Program-made: the position numbers and the translations under genes | The notes under the pieces: generated by a model | Database searches by the model: none | Seen by the model: the letters and a program-made list of their open reading frames with translations, nothing else | Told to the model about the DNA's origin: nothing | In this document: piece by piece, positions 1-9,217 of the stretch | How the letters are laid out: each line of letters begins with the position of its first letter | How positions within the stretch are numbered: the stretch's first letter is position 1 | Assembly: GCA_016934735.1 (NCBI GenBank) | Contig: JAFGSG010000056.1 | Coordinates: forward strand, 1 to 57,989 | Origin: Spirochaetota bacterium | GTDB lineage: Bacteria; Spirochaetota; UBA4802; JAFGDQ01 | Length of the DNA: 57,989 nucleotides | Direction of reading: 5' to 3'

Positions 1-36
1 AAAAAATAAAAATTACCCGTTTTACAACAAAAGTTG

Positions 37-65
37 TTGACACTTATTGCTCATTTCACTTTAGT
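37..65 (+). promoter_or_regulatory. Predicted promoter of the two tRNA genes
   Basis: A perfect TTGACA -35 box lies at 37-42, followed by a 17-base spacer and a weak -10 (TTTAGT) at 60-65. The expected start point, near 72, is just upstream of the first tRNA at 77, which fits a stable-RNA promoter. Nothing else in the first 76 bases looks coding. Confidence 0.5.
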
Positions 66-76
66 TCACACAAGAT

Positions 77-149
77 CGCGCGGTGGAGCAGTTGGTAGCT
101 CGTTGGGCTCATAACCCAAAGGCCGCAGGTTCAAATCCTGCCCGCGCTA
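77..149 (+). tRNA. Initiator tRNA-fMet (CAT)
   Basis: This folds as a full cloverleaf. The acceptor strands at 77-83 and 142-148 pair except for a C1-T72 mismatch, the hallmark of bacterial initiator tRNA. The anticodon stem ends in three G-C pairs (GGG 105-107, CCC 115-117), another initiator feature. The anticodon is CAT at 110-112, the T arm is 125-141 and the discriminator A is 149. The 3' CCA is not encoded. Confidence 0.93.
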
Positions 150-154
150 ATAAT

Positions 155-228
155 GGCGGAGTAGCTCAGTCGGTTAGAGCACACGGCTCATATCCGTGGT
201 GTGGGGGGTTCGAGTCCCTCCTCCGCTA
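155..228 (+). tRNA. Elongator tRNA-Met (CAT)
   Basis: A complete cloverleaf begins six bases after the initiator tRNA and is probably co-transcribed with it. Acceptor strands 155-161 and 221-227 pair with a G-T pair at position 1-72. The anticodon arm 182-198 holds CAT at 189-191. A CAT anticodon can also belong to the lysidine-modified tRNA-Ile; the D-arm and variable region look more like elongator Met, but identity is not fully decided. CCA is not encoded. Confidence 0.85.
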
Positions 229-429
229 ATATAATACGTATTATCGATTATTATACGACCATCTGTATTAAGCGTATAAACCGGCAGATATATCCTCAAA
301 AAATTATGGACTTTTACACCCTGTTCCGCAAAAAATGTCTTAAAAATAATATTTAAAGCTATCATAATATTCTCATAAATTATAAATATATTGTTGTTTA
401 TACACCAACTGAATATAAAGGCAAAATAA
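229..429. other. Intergenic region upstream of aspS
   Basis: No convincing gene is present. A perfect 14-bp palindrome (ATAATACGTATTAT) sits at 231-244 directly after the tRNA. It has no following T-run, so it is not a clear terminator. The aspS promoter is presumably here, but no strong -35/-10 pair can be singled out. Confidence 0.4.
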
Positions 430-2199
430 ATGTTTGAAAAAAGAAGTTATTGCGGCGAATTGTCTAAAACGGACATCGGTAAAAATGTAATCCTTGCTGG
501 CTGGGTAAACAGAAAAAGAGATCTCGGTGGAATCATTTTTATACAATTGCGTGATATCACAGGAATTTTGCAAATAACTGTTGATCCGGTTAAATCCCCG
601 GAATTAACAAATATATTAAATGATATTAAAAGCGAATATTGCCTGCTGGTTTCAGGAGCAGTAAAAAGCAGGGCAAAGGAAGCTGTGAATCCAGACATGA
701 TGACCGGAGAGATCGAACTGACTGCAACAACTATAGAGATACTCAACAGTTCACCCGTGCCTCCGATTCTCGTTGATACAGACGAGAAGATAGGCGAAGA
801 CCTGCGGCTGAAATTCAGATTTCTTGACCTGCGTAGGGAAGAGATGAAAGACGCTGTGATCAAACGGCACATGTTGATGCAAAGCGCGAGAGCGTATCTT
901 TCGAGTAAAAGATTTCTCGAGATAGAAACTCCGCTCTTAAATAAATCGACACCTGAAGGAGCACGCGATTTTCTGGTGCCCAGCAGGATCAACAAAAACA
1001 TGTTTTATGCTCTGCCCCAGTCCCCTCAGCTTTTTAAACAAATCCTTATGATATCCGGGTTCGACCGCTATTTTCAGATCGCGAAATGCTTCCGTGACGA
1101 AGATCTTCGAAATGACAGGCAGCCTGAATTTACTCAAATCGATCTTGAGATGTCATTCATTACAGTTGATATGATCATTGAAATAATTGAAGGGCTGTTG
1201 AAAATAATTGTTAAAGAATTACTCGGAAAAGATATCGATATGCCGTTTAAGCGGATTACTTATGATGAGGCAATGGCAAGGTTCGGAAAAGACGCCCCTG
1301 ACATGAGATTCGGCATGGAACTGGCAGAAATGTCTGACATATTTGCAAAATCTGATTTTAAGGTATTTGCGTCAGCCCTGAAAGACGGTGGCATGATTAA
1401 AGCAATAGTATTCCCTGAAGGCGGAAAAATCTCCAGAAAATATATCGATGAATACACTGAGTATGTTAAAATATTCAAAGCCAAAGGGCTGCCATATGCG
1501 AGGTTTAAAGACGGAGCTTTCGACGGGGGCATTGCAAAATTTCTTACTGAGGACGAAAAGAATGCTTTAACAGGCAGACTCAAACTGAAAGATGGCGGGA
1601 TTATTTTTTTCGCGAGCGACTCGGAAAAAATTGTTAATGACACTCTCGGCAATCTGCGTATACGTCTTGCCAATGATTTCAATATTATTGATTTAAATAT
1701 TTTAGACTTTGTCTGGGTGACTGATTTTCCGCTTCTTGAATACAACATTGAAGACAAAAGATATTACGCTATGCATCATCCGTTTACCTCGCCGAAAAAG
1801 GAGCATATCGCGATTCTTAAAAACATCACACCTGATAATGTTAACGACATTAAAGCACAGGCATACGATATTGTTTTAAACGGCGTTGAAATAGGCGGCG
1901 GTTCCATAAGAATCAGCAGTACGGAGCTTCAGAATAAAATATTTTCTTTGCTGGGTATCTCCGAGGAAGAGGCAAATGTCAAATTCTCTTTTCTCCTTGA
2001 AGCTCTTAAATACGGCGCTCCGCCGCATGGAGGGCTGGCGCTCGGCCTTGATAGGATACTGATGCTGCTGCTGAAGAGAAATTCACTTAGGGATGTTATC
2101 CCGTTCCCTAAAACAGCAAGAGGCCAGTGTTTAATGAGCGAAGCACCATCATATGTTTCAGCAGAACAGCTTGACGAATTATCAATAAAAACGGTATAG
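430..2199 (+). CDS. aspS: Aspartyl-tRNA synthetase (bacterial, GAD-containing type)
   Basis: This class II synthetase charges tRNA-Asp (possibly also tRNA-Asn) with aspartate in the cytoplasm. At 589 residues it has the usual bacterial length. Visible are the N-terminal OB-fold anticodon-binding domain (about 1-110), the QSPQ segment (about 197-200), motif 2 with FRDEDLRNDRQPEFTQ (about 221-236), the bacterial GAD insertion in the middle, and motif 3 with GLALGLDRILML (about 536-547). The C-terminal PKTARGQ...SEAP segment is typical of the family. phoH starts nine bases after the stop, suggesting an operon. Whether the enzyme is discriminating, or non-discriminating with a GatCAB partner, cannot be read from this window. 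Confidence 0.97.
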   Translation: MFEKRSYCGELSKTDIGKNVILAGWVNRKRDLGGIIFIQLRDITGILQITVDPVKSPELTNILNDIKSEYCLLVSGAVKSRAKEAVNPDMMTGEIELTATTIEILNSSPVPPILVDTDEKIGEDLRLKFRFLDLRREEMKDAVIKRHMLMQSARAYLSSKRFLEIETPLLNKSTPEGARDFLVPSRINKNMFYALPQSPQLFKQILMISGFDRYFQIAKCFRDEDLRNDRQPEFTQIDLEMSFITVDMIIEIIEGLLKIIVKELLGKDIDMPFKRITYDEAMARFGKDAPDMRFGMELAEMSDIFAKSDFKVFASALKDGGMIKAIVFPEGGKISRKYIDEYTEYVKIFKAKGLPYARFKDGAFDGGIAKFLTEDEKNALTGRLKLKDGGIIFFASDSEKIVNDTLGNLRIRLANDFNIIDLNILDFVWVTDFPLLEYNIEDKRYYAMHHPFTSPKKEHIAILKNITPDNVNDIKAQAYDIVLNGVEIGGGSIRISSTELQNKIFSLLGISEEEANVKFSFLLEALKYGAPPHGGLALGLDRILMLLLKRNSLRDVIPFPKTARGQCLMSEAPSYVSAEQLDELSIKTV

Positions 2200-2207
2200 T
2201 ATACATA

Positions 2208-3179
2208 ATGACTGAAAACACTATTGAAATTGAAAATGTATCCCTTTATAAAAGGCTGTGCGGTTTTAAAGATAAAAACATAAGAACAATTGAAGAATTA
2301 TTCAAAGTAAAAATTATCCCGAGGGGCAATACGCTTATTATAGATTCCAGCAAGGAGAATACTGAAAAAGCATTAAAACTGATCCATTTGATGGGAGACT
2401 ATCTTCACATTAATAATATGGACTATGAATTTAACGATCTGGATTTAAAATATCTGGCAAAAACAATAGCTGGCGGAAAAACCGTTGATGCAAATGAAAT
2501 AAAAAAATTAAAAATAAATTTTCCGGAATCAAATAAGACAATCCTGCCGAAGACAATAAATCAGGCCAATTATTTATCAACCATACAAAACAAGGCCCTG
2601 ACATTCGCAATAGGGCCCGCAGGAACAGGAAAGACATATCTTGCAGTCGCAGCCGCACTGCATTTTTTTACCTCCAGAAAAGTCGAGAAAATCGTGCTTA
2701 CCAGGCCCGCAGTGGAAGCAGGCGAAAGCCTGGGGTTTTTACCCGGCGACCTTATCCAGAAAATAAACCCGTATCTCAGGCCTCTTTATGATGCGTTGTT
2801 CGATCTGCTTCCCTACGAAAAGATCCAGAAGCTCATTGAGGCAGGCAGCATTGAGATAGCTCCCCTGGCATATATGAGAGGCAGAACATTAAATCATGCC
2901 TTTATAATTCTGGATGAAGGACAAAACACGACTGTATCTCAGATGAAGATGTTCCTTACAAGATTAGGTAATAATTCCCGTATTGTAGTTTCCGGGGATA
3001 TTACGCAAATAGATCTTGATAAGCCCAAGGATTCGGGGCTGCTTCATGCAAGAAGAGTTCTGCACAGCATAGATGAAATTGGATTCATAGAATTTACAAG
3101 AGAGGATATCTGCAGGCATCCGCTGGTTGACAAAATAGTGGAAGCATACGATAATCACTCTAAAAGCGAAAAAAAGTAA
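2208..3179 (+). CDS. phoH: PhoH-like ATPase (YbeZ family)
   Basis: A P-loop ATPase of 323 residues, the normal length for the YbeZ/PhoH family. An N-terminal nucleic-acid-binding-like region (about 1-110) precedes the Walker A motif GPAGTGKT (about 136-143) and a Walker B-type ILDEGQN (about 233-239). Family members are linked to RNA metabolism and ribosome maturation and commonly sit beside ybeY, as here. The order phoH, HD-phosphodiesterase, ybeY is a conserved bacterial arrangement, so a shared function in rRNA processing is likely. The next gene starts 11 bases downstream. Confidence 0.93.
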   Translation: MTENTIEIENVSLYKRLCGFKDKNIRTIEELFKVKIIPRGNTLIIDSSKENTEKALKLIHLMGDYLHINNMDYEFNDLDLKYLAKTIAGGKTVDANEIKKLKINFPESNKTILPKTINQANYLSTIQNKALTFAIGPAGTGKTYLAVAAALHFFTSRKVEKIVLTRPAVEAGESLGFLPGDLIQKINPYLRPLYDALFDLLPYEKIQKLIEAGSIEIAPLAYMRGRTLNHAFIILDEGQNTTVSQMKMFLTRLGNNSRIVVSGDITQIDLDKPKDSGLLHARRVLHSIDEIGFIEFTREDICRHPLVDKIVEAYDNHSKSEKK

Positions 3180-3190
3180 TCAGGAAAACT

Positions 3191-5455
3191 ATGAACAGGG
3201 CCATAAAAAGAAAATTCAGACGGTTTATAATAGAACCGAATTTCAGATTTATTACTTATCTGATGCTGATCGTAATTATTATATCTACTGTTCTTCTTTC
3301 CATCAATGCTGCCGGCACCACCTATAACTATAACATAGGTGACATTGCAATAGAAGATATTAAAAGCCCGCGCGAGATACAATATATAAACGAATCCGAA
3401 ACGGAAATAGCAAAAAAAATAGCCGCAGAATCTGTTCCTGTTGTTTTTGATAAAGATCAGGCAATCCTTGTGGAAAGCATAAGAAGGATTGAAAGACTTT
3501 TTTCATATTCCGCAAAGGTATTAACCGAAAATCCCCCGGGGCGCTCAGAAGACAGGACATTTCAATTAATCACATTAAAGGACATACTGCCGAAAGATCT
3601 GATTTTTGACGACAGAACTTTATGGAATATTTTAAAAAGCGGTAGTATTGACAACTTAAAAAGAACTACCATCAGAATATTAATTTTTATTTTTGATAAT
3701 GGAATTATTGAAGAACCATTTAAAAATCCGTTTAACATCGATAATCAGAACATCACTATAAGAACAATTAATACTTCTGATGCAACCCCGGAAAAATCCA
3801 GCAGGCTTGAAGATATAAAAATATTGAAGGATATTAAAAAGGAGTTATACGCGATCTGCTACTCAATATCAGCTGATAAATCCAGAGAACAGTTGCAGGC
3901 TATATACGATATTGCGAACAGAGAACTCAGGCCGAATTTACAATTTAATCCGGAAGAAACAAAACGGCGGATAGATGAAAAGAATAAAACAATCAAACCT
4001 GTATTGGGCATCATTAAAAAAGGACAGATGATTGTCAGAGAAGGAGACACTGTTACAACAGAATCATTAAATAATATAATTATATTAAATAAAAACACAG
4101 CGTCTACAAATATAACTTATCCGGTCGGCATACTTCTGCTCCAATTAATAATAACATTAATTGCCGTATTCTTTTCAGATGATCCGGATTATAAAAAGCT
4201 TCAGAATAAAAAATTTCCCACTATAATTTTTTCCCTTGTTATGATTTTTATGATATACACTTTTGCTTTATCAAGAGCGGAAAATATTTATAATACAAAT
4301 TTTATTTTTGCCCTGCTGCTGCCTATACCGCTTGTAACTATGACCATTGTAACACTCTTTAACGACAGGCTCATAGCAATGCTGGTCAGCATCTTTATTA
4401 TTTTCTTCAGTTTTATTATCAGCCTTGCTTCCTATACAACAATGATACTTGCCTTCAGCTCAGCAATTCTTGGAATAATAGTTATCCGCAACATAGAAAA
4501 AAGGACAGAGTTTCTGCGTGCCGGATTTACGATCGGCCTGATCAATTCCGTCATAATTTTTGCAATCGGGCTCATGGAAGAATACTCGGCATCCACTATC
4601 TTTAAAAACATTCAGCTTTCATTCGCTCACGGAATAATGAATTCCATCCTTGTAATGGGCATTTTCCCTATATATGAAAATCTGTTCGGAGTGACTACCA
4701 GATTGAGACTGCTGGAGCTATCCGACTTAAATGCAAAGATATTCAAAAGAATGCTCATGAAAGCCCCCGGGACATACAATCATTCACTTATGGTTGCCAA
4801 TATGGCGGAAGCTGCATGCGAAGCAATCGGAGCTGATCCGATTCTTGCCAGAGTCGGCGGATATTATCATGATATCGGCAAGGTGAACAACGCGCAATAT
4901 TTCGTTGAAAACAAAAAAGACACGGAAGATAATCCTGATATTTCTCCGGAAGATTATACAAAATTAATAATATCGCATGTCGAGAAGGGAGTCGAAATCG
5001 CAAAGGAAAATAAAATTCCTGATCCAATAATTGATTTCATAAGGGAACATCACGGAACTTCCACCATGACGTATTTTTATCATCAGGCACTGGAAAATGC
5101 GCAAAGCTCCGGGGAAACGGATATAAATAAAAAGGACTTTCAATATGGAGGGCCTAAACCTCAAAGCCGCGAGACAGCTGTTGTAATGATAGCTGATTCC
5201 GTGGAGGCAGCTTCTCGCTCCATTCAGGGGCCTACAAGCATTAAACTTGAAGGACTGGTCAAAAAAATTATTTACAACAAACTGAATGACGGCGAACTCG
5301 AAAATTCAAATTTGAATATTTCCGATTTAAAAATAATTCAGACATCTATAAATAGAATCCTGAAAGGGCTTTTTCATACAAGGCTGGAATATCCCAAAGA
5401 TGAAGAAGTAAAAGAGCTGGAAGACAAGGTGCTTAACAGCAACGGTGAATCATAA
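3191..5455 (+). CDS. pgpH: 7TM-HD membrane phosphodiesterase (PgpH/YqfF family)
   Basis: A 754-residue membrane protein. A first transmembrane helix lies near residues 18-38, followed by a large extracytoplasmic domain to about 310, a block of about six hydrophobic helices (about 315-500) and a cytoplasmic HD domain. The HD metal motif is seen in YNHSL (about 528-532), GGYYHDIGKV (about 556-565) and a later EHHG. Homologues in Firmicutes hydrolyse c-di-AMP, so the likely role is second-messenger turnover controlled by an external domain. That substrate is inferred from the family, not shown here. It follows phoH closely; a 215-bp gap with an inverted-repeat element separates it from ybeY. Confidence 0.9.
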   Translation: MNRAIKRKFRRFIIEPNFRFITYLMLIVIIISTVLLSINAAGTTYNYNIGDIAIEDIKSPREIQYINESETEIAKKIAAESVPVVFDKDQAILVESIRRIERLFSYSAKVLTENPPGRSEDRTFQLITLKDILPKDLIFDDRTLWNILKSGSIDNLKRTTIRILIFIFDNGIIEEPFKNPFNIDNQNITIRTINTSDATPEKSSRLEDIKILKDIKKELYAICYSISADKSREQLQAIYDIANRELRPNLQFNPEETKRRIDEKNKTIKPVLGIIKKGQMIVREGDTVTTESLNNIIILNKNTASTNITYPVGILLLQLIITLIAVFFSDDPDYKKLQNKKFPTIIFSLVMIFMIYTFALSRAENIYNTNFIFALLLPIPLVTMTIVTLFNDRLIAMLVSIFIIFFSFIISLASYTTMILAFSSAILGIIVIRNIEKRTEFLRAGFTIGLINSVIIFAIGLMEEYSASTIFKNIQLSFAHGIMNSILVMGIFPIYENLFGVTTRLRLLELSDLNAKIFKRMLMKAPGTYNHSLMVANMAEAACEAIGADPILARVGGYYHDIGKVNNAQYFVENKKDTEDNPDISPEDYTKLIISHVEKGVEIAKENKIPDPIIDFIREHHGTSTMTYFYHQALENAQSSGETDINKKDFQYGGPKPQSRETAVVMIADSVEAASRSIQGPTSIKLEGLVKKIIYNKLNDGELENSNLNISDLKIIQTSINRILKGLFHTRLEYPKDEEVKELEDKVLNSNGES

Positions 5456-5505
5456 TATATTTGAATCCATCTCAGAAATATGATTGTATATAATCTTATG
5501 AAAAT

Positions 5506-5630
5506 AGAATGAAATATATTACAAAATTTTCTCCGGAATCAGGTCTTCCTGGATAGTTTCTATTGTTTTTAAGTGCTTTTACATCAGGCCTGAAAAGCGT
5601 CCTCAAAAATTTTGTAATGTATTTCATTCT
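5506..5630. repeat. 125-bp element bounded by 25-bp inverted repeats
   Basis: The left arm 5506-5530 and the right arm 5606-5630 are inverted copies matching at 24 of 25 positions. The 75-bp centre contains a 10-bp palindrome (TCAGGCCTGA). It lies alone in the gap between pgpH and ybeY, a pair that is normally tightly linked. Size and structure resemble a MITE, but no clear target-site duplication is seen, so a large processed hairpin or operon-splitting attenuator is an alternative. The first 12 bases of the arm (AGAATGAAATAT) recur at 8026-8037. Confidence 0.6.
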
Positions 5631-5670
5631 TGCGTTTGCTTAATTTAATTTTAAGAATGGTTCCAGTGAA

Positions 5671-6123
5671 ATGAAAATTGATCTTTTTACAGAAGGAAAT
5701 GTTCACCTGCCATATGAAGGACTTACCTCAAAAAAAATCAAGTCATTCGCAAAAAAAACCTGCTCATACCTGAACCTAAATAATATCATTCTGACAATTA
5801 TAATCTGCGATAACGATTTTATACAAAAGATCAATAAAGACTACAGAAAAAAAAATAAACCCACTGATGTAATCTCATTTGCCTGCAGAGAAAATCCTTT
5901 TCCGGATATAACGCAAGTACCGGAACTACTGGGCGATATATTTATATCTGTTGAAAAAGCATCTGAGAACGCGAAGGCTTACGGATCAATCCTTCCGGAA
6001 GAGATGCGACGCCTTGTCGCGCACGGCATTCTGCATCTGATCGGATACGATCATGAAAAATCGCGTAAAGACAAAAAGATCATGGAAGAAAAAGAAGAGG
6101 AATTATTCCGCGCGTACAAATAA
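5671..6123 (+). CDS. ybeY: Endoribonuclease YbeY (rRNA maturation factor)
   Basis: YbeY is a zinc-dependent single-strand endoribonuclease needed for 16S rRNA 3'-end maturation and ribosome quality control. The 150-residue length is normal. The diagnostic zinc motif HGILHLIGYDH is present with His118, His122 and His128, and the conserved R-x-x-N-K-P-T-D-V-I-S-F-like segment precedes it. It completes the phoH-pgpH-ybeY neighbourhood, although separated from pgpH by the inverted-repeat element, which may give it separate expression. Confidence 0.96.
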   Translation: MKIDLFTEGNVHLPYEGLTSKKIKSFAKKTCSYLNLNNIILTIIICDNDFIQKINKDYRKKNKPTDVISFACRENPFPDITQVPELLGDIFISVEKASENAKAYGSILPEEMRRLVAHGILHLIGYDHEKSRKDKKIMEEKEEELFRAYK

Positions 6124-6264
6124 CTGCAGGTTATCTCAAAATATGTTTCATTTCTAAATTATAGGACTGTCTGAGGCCAAATTCCGCTGACATTTAAATT
6201 GAAACAATGATACTACTTCATATACAGCCCTATCAGGCTATATCCTGTTTTAATCAAATTTCAA
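6124..6264. other. Short convergent intergenic region
   Basis: Between the 3' ends of ybeY and the MBL-fold gene. No gene is seen. A small dyad, AGCCCTATCAGGCT, lies near 6225-6238. It lacks the T-run of a standard terminator. Confidence 0.3.
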
Positions 6265-7866
6265 CTATAGTTCATCCATAATCAAAGCAATCATCTCGCG
6301 GGCGTCATTTAAGTCGGTCTGGAGTTTCTTCATGTCTTTGATCCTTCTTCCATCGCGCGCGCGCCTGTACTGCTCAGTAAGCGATTTAAGCGACTCGGTC
6401 AATGCCTCGACCTCGCGGTCAACCGTCGTGTACGCACCGCTTACGCCGTAAGGCGCGATCCTTGAGCGCATTGTAGCCAGATCCACGATCTCTCCCCAGT
6501 TCGGGACATAGGTATCGTATCCAAATCTGGTTCTGACAGATTCCGCGAATTTTTGCGAAGCTTCCTCTTCTCCGTGGACAACAAAGACTTTAAGCTTATT
6601 ATTTTTTATATTACCCATCCAGTCAAGCAGGCCGTCCCTGTCCGCGTGCGCGGAAAATCCTCCGAGTGTGTGTATCTTTGCGTTTACAATCACCTCTTCA
6701 CCGAACAGTTTTACACGCTTTGCGCCGTCCACAAGGCTTCTGCCCAGAGTTCCCTCTGCCTGGAAGCCGACAAATATTACGCATGACTCCGGCTTATACA
6801 GGTTGTGCAGCAGATGATATTTTATTCTGCCAGCAGTGCACATTCCGCTAGCCGAAATAATAATGGCTCCGTTCACCTCTTCGTTCAGGCGCTTTGATTC
6901 TTCAGCCGTTTTTGTGAAATACAGATTGGGAAAATCCAGAGGGCTGTTTCCGGACAAAAGAATTTTTTTTGTCTCTTCATCAAAGTAGTCTCCGTTCTTC
7001 CTGAATATTTCGGTTGCGCTTATCGCAAGCGGGGAGTCAATGTAAACGGGGATCTCCGGTATTTCCTTTGACCTGAACAGCTTTGAAAGAGTATAAATTA
7101 TTTCCTGCGTCCTTTCGACTGCGAACGCGGGAATAATAATATTTCCCCTGTTGTTATAAGAATTTAAAATGATCTCCTTGAATTCTGTAAGAGTATCTTC
7201 CTTTTTTCTGTGCAGCCTGTTTCCGTAAGTCGATTCGATTAAAAGAATATCCGCTTCTTCAATGATCTCCGGATCCCTTATAAAAGCCGTATCCTCCTGC
7301 CCGAGATCGCCTGAAAAAACAATCTTGGTTTTACCGCGTTCGCCGTCCACCCATAATTCTATCATGGACGATCCGAGAATATGTCCTGCGTCCCTGAATC
7401 TTGCTTCAATGCGCGGATGAATCTTTATTTTGTTTCCGTATCCGACCCGAACATAATGTTCTATGGACTCCTCTGCATCAACAACCGTATAGATCGGATC
7501 ATGCAGAGGCAGCCCAAGCCTTTTATTCTTTTTGTTCGTCCATTCCACTTCCATTTCCTGGATATGGGCGCTGTCAGGAAGCATCACAGCACAAAGGTCG
7601 GCGGTCGGACTCGTTGCAAAAATCTTGCCTGTAAATCCTTCCTTAACAAGCTTAGGGATAAGCCCGCTATGGTCAATATGTGCATGGGTTAACAGCAAAG
7701 TATCAATCTCAGCAGGCGCGTATATAAGGTTAAGGGAATTCCTCTCCCTTATCTGGCTTCTTCCCTGAAACATCCCGCAGTCTACCATTATCTGAAAGTC
7801 TTTATCTTTTAGTATGAAAGACGACCCGGTGACTGTTCTCGCTCCGCCTACAAATTCGATTTCCAT
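6265..7866 (-). CDS. MBL-fold beta-CASP RNA-processing exonuclease-like protein
   Basis: A 533-residue metallo-beta-lactamase-fold nuclease of the beta-CASP group (CPSF/YSH1-like bacterial RNA hydrolases). The start at 7866 is chosen because the protein begins MEIEFVGGARTVTGSS, the typical family N-terminus, and an AGGA box lies about nine bases upstream. Zinc ligands are seen as HAHIDH (His61, His63, Asp65, His66), then GHILGS, SGDLG, a middle beta-CASP domain with a SASGMC segment, and a C-terminal GGFSAHADRDGLLDW (RMMBL) motif. Members act on RNA ends in the cytoplasm. It stands alone and is divergent from the lipase gene. Confidence 0.88.
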   Translation of the reverse strand: MEIEFVGGARTVTGSSFILKDKDFQIMVDCGMFQGRSQIRERNSLNLIYAPAEIDTLLLTHAHIDHSGLIPKLVKEGFTGKIFATSPTADLCAVMLPDSAHIQEMEVEWTNKKNKRLGLPLHDPIYTVVDAEESIEHYVRVGYGNKIKIHPRIEARFRDAGHILGSSMIELWVDGERGKTKIVFSGDLGQEDTAFIRDPEIIEEADILLIESTYGNRLHRKKEDTLTEFKEIILNSYNNRGNIIIPAFAVERTQEIIYTLSKLFRSKEIPEIPVYIDSPLAISATEIFRKNGDYFDEETKKILLSGNSPLDFPNLYFTKTAEESKRLNEEVNGAIIISASGMCTAGRIKYHLLHNLYKPESCVIFVGFQAEGTLGRSLVDGAKRVKLFGEEVIVNAKIHTLGGFSAHADRDGLLDWMGNIKNNKLKVFVVHGEEEASQKFAESVRTRFGYDTYVPNWGEIVDLATMRSRIAPYGVSGAYTTVDREVEALTESLKSLTEQYRRARDGRRIKDMKKLQTDLNDAREMIALIMDEL

Positions 7867-8176
7867 AAAAGCATCCTGAAATATTATATAATTATATTTT
7901 TTTTTGATATGTATGTTTATCGATTTATATGCAAGAATAGTCAATAATTAATATAAATTAAAATTTATAATCTTTGCGTTCTTAATGTCTCCGGGATAAT
8001 ATATTTAAAATAGCCTCTGCATATGAGAATGAAATATCGTTGACATGTAACCCAAACATTTATACGAATCAGGATAAGGTTTTAAATTTCTTTCGTTTAC
8101 TGATACACTATTCCAAATATTAAAATCAATTTTTACGAATCAATTAATTATAATTAATCACTAACGAGTGGAAATT
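7867..8176. promoter_or_regulatory. Divergent intergenic region with AT palindrome
   Basis: This 310-bp gap separates two divergent genes and should hold both promoters. A perfect 16-bp palindrome (ATTAATTATAATTAAT) at 8143-8158 ends 18 bases before the lipase start and could be an operator. The 9-mer TACGAATCA occurs twice (around 8064 and 8134). The region is very AT-rich, so such dyads can arise by chance. Confidence 0.3.
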
Positions 8177-9007
8177 ATGAAACATATCGAAAATACATTC
8201 AAGGGAGTACGGAACACCGATATATATTACCAGGTATGGCTCCCGGCTAAAAAAGCAAAAGCCGTGCTTCTCATTGTTCACGGCATAGGAGAACACAGCG
8301 GCCGTTACATGAATGTGGTCAATCACTTTGTTCCGCTCGGGTACGCAGTGTATGCCCTTGACCACATAGGGCATGGAAGATCGGGCGGCACACGCGAGTT
8401 TGTAAAACGCTTTGAAGATTATACGGATACTCTTTCGATTTATTATAATATCGTCAAAGCTGCGCAGCCAGCTCAGCCTATCTTTCTTCTTGGCCACAGT
8501 ATGGGAGGCCTGATAGCAGCATATTTTCTTCTCGATCATCAGGCTGATTTTAAAGGCGCGGTTATTTCTGCCCCAAGCATCAAGGTAGGTGATATTTCAA
8601 AAGCTGCTGTCATAGCAGGGAAGATCTTTGCGCTTATTGCACCCAAAGCCGGTGTTCTGAAGATTAACTCGAACGGAATATCGCGCGATCCCGAAGTTGT
8701 AAAAGCTTATCAGAATGACCCGCTCGTTTTCCATAGAAAGACAACAGCGCGTCTTGGAGCCGAACTTCTGAAAGCAATCACCCGCGTAAATGCCGAACTT
8801 GAAAGAATCTCGCTGCCTTTTATTGTTTTGCAGGGAAGCGCAGACAGGATCATTGACCCTTCGGGTGCGCAAATGCTTTACGACAGAGCCGCTTCGAAAG
8901 ACAAGACGATTAAAATATATAATGGATTATACCATGAAGTGTTCAACGAGCCGGAGAAAGACCGTGTGCTTAAAGATGTGGAAAGATGGATAGAAGCACG
9001 AGTGTAA
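8177..9007 (+). CDS. Monoacylglycerol lipase-like alpha/beta hydrolase
   Basis: A serine hydrolase of 276 residues with the monoglyceride lipase pattern HGIGEHSGRY near residue 35, the nucleophile elbow GHSMGG with Ser108, a probable acid in SADR (about 223) and catalytic His253 in YHEVFNE. The likely substrates are monoacylglycerols or other short esters, in the cytoplasm. ATG at 8177 is preferred; a GTG three codons earlier is also open. A fragmentary second copy of this gene lies at 9877-10018, so it was once duplicated. A 10-bp-stem hairpin follows the stop. Confidence 0.85.
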   Translation: MKHIENTFKGVRNTDIYYQVWLPAKKAKAVLLIVHGIGEHSGRYMNVVNHFVPLGYAVYALDHIGHGRSGGTREFVKRFEDYTDTLSIYYNIVKAAQPAQPIFLLGHSMGGLIAAYFLLDHQADFKGAVISAPSIKVGDISKAAVIAGKIFALIAPKAGVLKINSNGISRDPEVVKAYQNDPLVFHRKTTARLGAELLKAITRVNAELERISLPFIVLQGSADRIIDPSGAQMLYDRAASKDKTIKIYNGLYHEVFNEPEKDRVLKDVERWIEARV

Positions 9008-9033
9008 CATCAAATTACATTATTACGCCATAA

Positions 9034-9062
9034 AGCTCTTTCCTAAATCTTGGGAAAGAGCT
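9034..9062 (+). terminator. Perfect 10-bp stem hairpin after the lipase gene
   Basis: AGCTCTTTCC (9034-9043) and GGAAAGAGCT (9053-9062) form a perfect stem with a nine-base loop 27 bases after the lipase stop codon. The downstream sequence is A-rich rather than T-rich, so it is not a classic intrinsic terminator. It may still protect the 3' end of the message. Confidence 0.4.
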
Positions 9063-9159
9063 GAAAATATATAAAACGAAAATGTAATTTTGGGACTCCT
9101 CTTGATTGAATGATAATAGAAAATCAGTTGCTATTTGCAAAGATGGATCCTATTTTGTT

Positions 9160-9184
9160 ATTGATTTTAGAATCTATAATCAAT
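9160..9184 (+). promoter_or_regulatory. -10 box inside a 7-bp inverted repeat upstream of the nucleotidyltransferase
   Basis: A perfect TATAAT lies at 9175-9180. It overlaps the right arm of the inverted repeat ATTGATT (9160-9166) / AATCAAT (9178-9184). No good -35 is found at standard spacing. A repressor bound to the dyad would block this promoter, an arrangement expected of an autoregulated two-gene unit. It lies 33 bases upstream of the start codon. Confidence 0.35.
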
Positions 9185-9217
9185 CTTAACAGCAAATTGA
9201 CTGCAAAATAAAATCCT

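Noticed and set aside
174..365. 63-residue - strand frame upstream of aspS
   Set aside because: It overlaps the tRNA-Met gene and has no support.
447..1001. 184-residue frame opposite aspS
   Set aside because: A shadow of the clearly recognised aspS gene.
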